A stretch of 64,000 bases of DNA from Serpentinimonas maccroryi (lineage in GTDB: Bacteria > Pseudomonadota > Gammaproteobacteria > Burkholderiales > Burkholderiaceae_C). The first letter of the stretch is position 1. Each line of letters starts with the position of its first letter. A program made the position numbers and the translations under genes. The DNA lies in the NCBI RefSeq assembly GCF_000828915.1, contig NZ_AP014569.1, positions 806,001 to 870,000 of the forward strand. Direction: 5' to 3'. The notes beneath the pieces were generated by a model. It saw only the letters and a program-made list of their open reading frames with translations, searched no databases and had not been told where the DNA came from. Positions 61,769 to 64,000 of the stretch are shown one piece after another.

Positions 61769-62901
61769 GCGCGTACGGTGCTAAAGCGGCCGTTGCGAAT
61801 TTCGGTCATCACCAGCGGGCGCAGGTGGTCGCCGTAGGCGTCGAAGACGATCGGGTCTTGCAAGCCATTGAAGCTGCGCACACGCAACAAGGTGGCTTTC
61901 AGCGCTTCGCCAGCCGCTTGTTGCTGCAGCGCCTGCAGCAGCACCTGGGCAGCATCGTAGGCGGCGACTTCGGCAAAACCCGGCGCACGCCTGAAGCGCT
62001 GCTCGAAGCGCTGCAAAAAATCCAGATAGGCCGGGGTGCGGCTTTCGCGGTCAAAGTATTGCGACACCACCATGCCCTCCACCGCGCGCCCGCCGCGCAC
62101 GATCAGCTGGTCGGTCGAGGCCCACTCGGCGGCTTGCAGCGCCGGGGTTTGCGGGCTGCGCCGGGCCAGTTGGGCCAGCATGGCGGTGTCGCTGGCGCTG
62201 GCCACCAGCACCAACGCATCGGGCTGTTGCACCAATGCCTGTTGCAGCGCCGCGTGCGCCTGCTGCGGTTGCAGCGGCCCGCGGTAAACCACCGGTTCGG
62301 CTACATCCGCCCCCAGCGCACCGGCTTGGGCCAGAAAAAAATCGGCCCAACTGCGGGTGTAGGCGGCGTTGGCCTCGTCGCGGACCAGGGTCAGCCGGCG
62401 CCAGCCGCGCCGCTGCACGGCGAAGGTGGCGCTGTGGGTGGCGTACAAGCGCGTGCTGGCGCAGACGCGAAAAAACAAGTCGTCGAGGCCACTGAAGTCG
62501 TGGCTGGTCACGGTCGGCGAAACGCTCAGCAGCCCGTGCTCCTGGGCCAGCGGAATCCAGGTTTGCGCGATGCTGCTGGTGGCTGGCCCGATGACGGCCG
62601 CAACTTGGGCGCTGGCGATGCGCAGCGCCACCTCGGGCAGCATCTCGGGGCGTTGGGCGTCGTCGAATTCCAGCAGCTCGAGCGCCCGGCCGGCGGCGCG
62701 TGCCTGTTCGATGGCCAGCAGCGCGCCGTCGCGCACCCCAACCCCCAAATCGCTGATGGCGCCGGTCAGGCCCGCCAGCAGGGCCAGCCGCACCGGCGCT
62801 GGTGGCGCACAAGCGTGCAACCCGACCGCCGCCAGCGTGGCCCCCAAGGGCCAGGCGACGGCGTGACGGAGCAGGCGGCGGCGGCTTGGGGGTGGGCTCA
62901 T
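61765..62901 (-). CDS. ABC-type (amino-acid/amide) binding protein, lipoprotein-like
   Basis: 378 residues. Arg-rich start (SRRRLLRHAVAWPLGATLAA) and a lipobox-like LHAC with Cys31, so it is probably anchored in the inner or outer membrane facing the periplasm. Type I periplasmic-binding fold of the LivK/AmiC kind: IGPATSSIAQTWIPLAQEHG, LLSVSPTVTSHDFSGL, FRVCASTRLYATHSATFAV. No permease or ATPase genes are near, and it sits between a c-di-GMP protein and a histidine kinase with four-base overlaps. It may therefore be the ligand-binding partner of the sensor kinase. Confidence 0.83.
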   Translation of the reverse strand: MSPPPSRRRLLRHAVAWPLGATLAAVGLHACAPPAPVRLALLAGLTGAISDLGVGVRDGALLAIEQARAAGRALELLEFDDAQRPEMLPEVALRIASAQVAAVIGPATSSIAQTWIPLAQEHGLLSVSPTVTSHDFSGLDDLFFRVCASTRLYATHSATFAVQRRGWRRLTLVRDEANAAYTRSWADFFLAQAGALGADVAEPVVYRGPLQPQQAHAALQQALVQQPDALVLVASASDTAMLAQLARRSPQTPALQAAEWASTDQLIVRGGRAVEGMVVSQYFDRESRTPAYLDFLQRFEQRFRRAPGFAEVAAYDAAQVLLQALQQQAAGEALKATLLRVRSFNGLQDPIVFDAYGDHLRPLVMTEIRNGRFSTVRA

Positions 62902-64000
62902 GGCGTTCGGCGATTCCACTGGCGCAGCCAAGCGGGCAAGTCGGCAAAGGGCATGGGGCGGGCGATGTGAAAACCCTGGCCTTCGTGGCAACCGATGTTT
63001 TGCAGCTTGCGCCACACTTGCGCGTCTTCTATGCCTTCGGCCAACACCCGCAGACCGAGCGTGGAGCCAAGCTGCGCGATCAGGGCCGCGATGCGCGCTT
63101 CTTCGCCGGTTTGCAGTTGGCGCGCAAATTCGCGGTCGATCTTGATGCGATCCAGCGGCAGCCGCTCGATATAGGCGAGCGAGGAGTAGCCGGTGCCGAA
63201 GTCGTCGATGGCCACCGACAGCCCAAGGCGGCGCAAGCGCTCCAAGATGGGTTCGACCACCCCCAGCCCCAGCGCCGCCACCGACTCGGTGATTTCGAGT
63301 TCGATTCGCCCGGCGGCCAAACCCGTGTCGAGCAAAGTCTGCTCGATCTGTGCCACAAAGGTGGGGCTCTTGAACTGCGCCACCGAAACGTTGACCGCCA
63401 TCAACTGGGGGGCCAAGCCGGCGGCGATCAGGCGCTGCATGTCGAGGCAGGCGGTCTTGAACACCCACAACCCGAGGGTGTCGATCAACCCCGACTGCTC
63501 GGCCACCGGGATGAAGCGGTCGGGCGGCACCATGGTGCCGTCTTCGCGCCGCCAGCGCAGCAGGGCTTCGAGGCCGATCACGGCGCGCGTGTCGAGGTTG
63601 ACTTGCGGTTGATAGACGAGGAACAACTGCTGGTCGCTGAAGGCGGCATTGAGCCGCGCCAGCAGTTCGGCGTGGTTGCGCGAGCGCTGCGCCATGGCCG
63701 AGTCGAAACACACCAAGTCGCCACGGTGCTGCAACTTGGCGTGCTTGAGGGCGATGGAGGCGTTCTTGAGCGCGTCGGCGCCCGAGCTGCTCAGGTCGGC
63801 ACCCGCGCAACTGCCCATGGAAGCCCGCACCTTGAAGGGCTGGCCGTCGATGACCAGGGGCGCATCGAGGGCCTGTTGCACCTGCGCGGCTTGCAGCAGA
63901 TCGGCGGTGCCAAACAAGCCAAAGGAGTTGCCCGCGACCCGCGCCACCAGCACGGCGGTGGGCAGCGAGTCGATCAGGCGCCGCGTCAGGGCCTGCAGCA
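62898..64000 (-). CDS. GGDEF/EAL c-di-GMP protein with degenerate GGDEF site, 5' partial
   Basis: The frame is open to the window end, so the N-terminus is missing. At the GGDEF position the sequence reads RVAGNSFGLFG (AGNSF in place of GGDEF), so cyclase activity is unlikely. The EAL domain is well conserved: VIGLEALLRWRRE (EAL), NVSVAQF, LEITESVA, IDDFGTGYSSLAYIERLPLD, KIDREFA and LAEGIED. It is most likely a c-di-GMP phosphodiesterase regulated through the degenerate GGDEF part. First of the visible three-gene overlapping operon. Confidence 0.85.
   Translation of the reverse strand, partial: LQALTRRLIDSLPTAVLVARVAGNSFGLFGTADLLQAAQVQQALDAPLVIDGQPFKVRASMGSCAGADLSSSGADALKNASIALKHAKLQHRGDLVCFDSAMAQRSRNHAELLARLNAAFSDQQLFLVYQPQVNLDTRAVIGLEALLRWRREDGTMVPPDRFIPVAEQSGLIDTLGLWVFKTACLDMQRLIAAGLAPQLMAVNVSVAQFKSPTFVAQIEQTLLDTGLAAGRIELEITESVAALGLGVVEPILERLRRLGLSVAIDDFGTGYSSLAYIERLPLDRIKIDREFARQLQTGEEARIAALIAQLGSTLGLRVLAEGIEDAQVWRKLQNIGCHEGQGFHIARPMPFADLPAWLRQWNRRTP

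Overview
The window looks like chromosomal DNA of a high-GC betaproteobacterium, most likely Burkholderiales close to Comamonadaceae. The evidence is the protocatechuate 4,5-cleavage operon in the Comamonas order (pmdE-F-D-A-B-C), a Bug-type binding protein, vanAB, and a GC-rich intergenic hairpin of a type I recall from that family. The species cannot be named from sequence alone.

Layout. 1-7.3 kb is housekeeping: a 5'-truncated DoxX gene, gabT, a beta-CASP metallo-hydrolase, and the heat-shock genes grpE, dnaK and dnaJ, with two good sigma-32 promoters. 7.4-12.4 kb is a small accessory patch. It holds a HigBA-type toxin-antitoxin pair, a crotonase, a chromate-resistance pair (chrA plus a chrB with an in-frame TGA), the 3' remnant of a RelE/ParE-like toxin gene, an unidentified frameshifted remnant, and a second, internally deleted copy of the higBA locus. 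12.5-19.4 kb is the LysR-controlled pmd operon, which takes protocatechuate to pyruvate and oxaloacetate.

19.4-30.4 kb is an accessory block with visibly lower GC and different codon use. Its left edge has the 3' half of a tRNA-Met-like sequence, a heptamer tandem repeat, an intact IS5-type element with 8-bp flanking repeats, and a truncated transposase. It then carries a tightly coupled six-gene operon: ribbon-helix-helix protein, NADAR, SIS-HAD fusion, PRTase-CE-like protein, ORC/CDC6-like ATPase, and a protein of unknown family. This is the best candidate for a poorly described system, probably a conflict or anti-phage module built around ribosyl and phosphoribosyl chemistry.

30.4-40.2 kb handles lignin-type aromatics: MarR, feruloyl-CoA-synthetase-like ligase, crotonase, thiolase, CoA-transferase, vanillate demethylase (vanAB), a second MarR with a clear palindromic operator, and a Bug binding protein. 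With pmd this gives a plausible route from ferulate through vanillate and protocatechuate to central metabolism.

40.3-48 kb is an eight-gene Mrp/complex-I-like cation antiporter operon with three antiporter-like membrane subunits. A hairpin directly upstream of its first gene would bury that gene's ribosome-binding site. 48-51.4 kb is metE-metR (divergent), with two strong hairpins in the metE leader. 51.4-59.4 kb holds a phytase-like esterase, a class I P450 system (P450, ferredoxin, ferredoxin reductase) with a divergent AraC regulator, and a LysR regulator divergent from a second LigAB-type extradiol dioxygenase. 59.4-64 kb is an overlapping signalling operon: a GGDEF/EAL protein with a degenerate GGDEF site (truncated by the window end), a lipoprotein-like binding protein, and a PAS histidine kinase.
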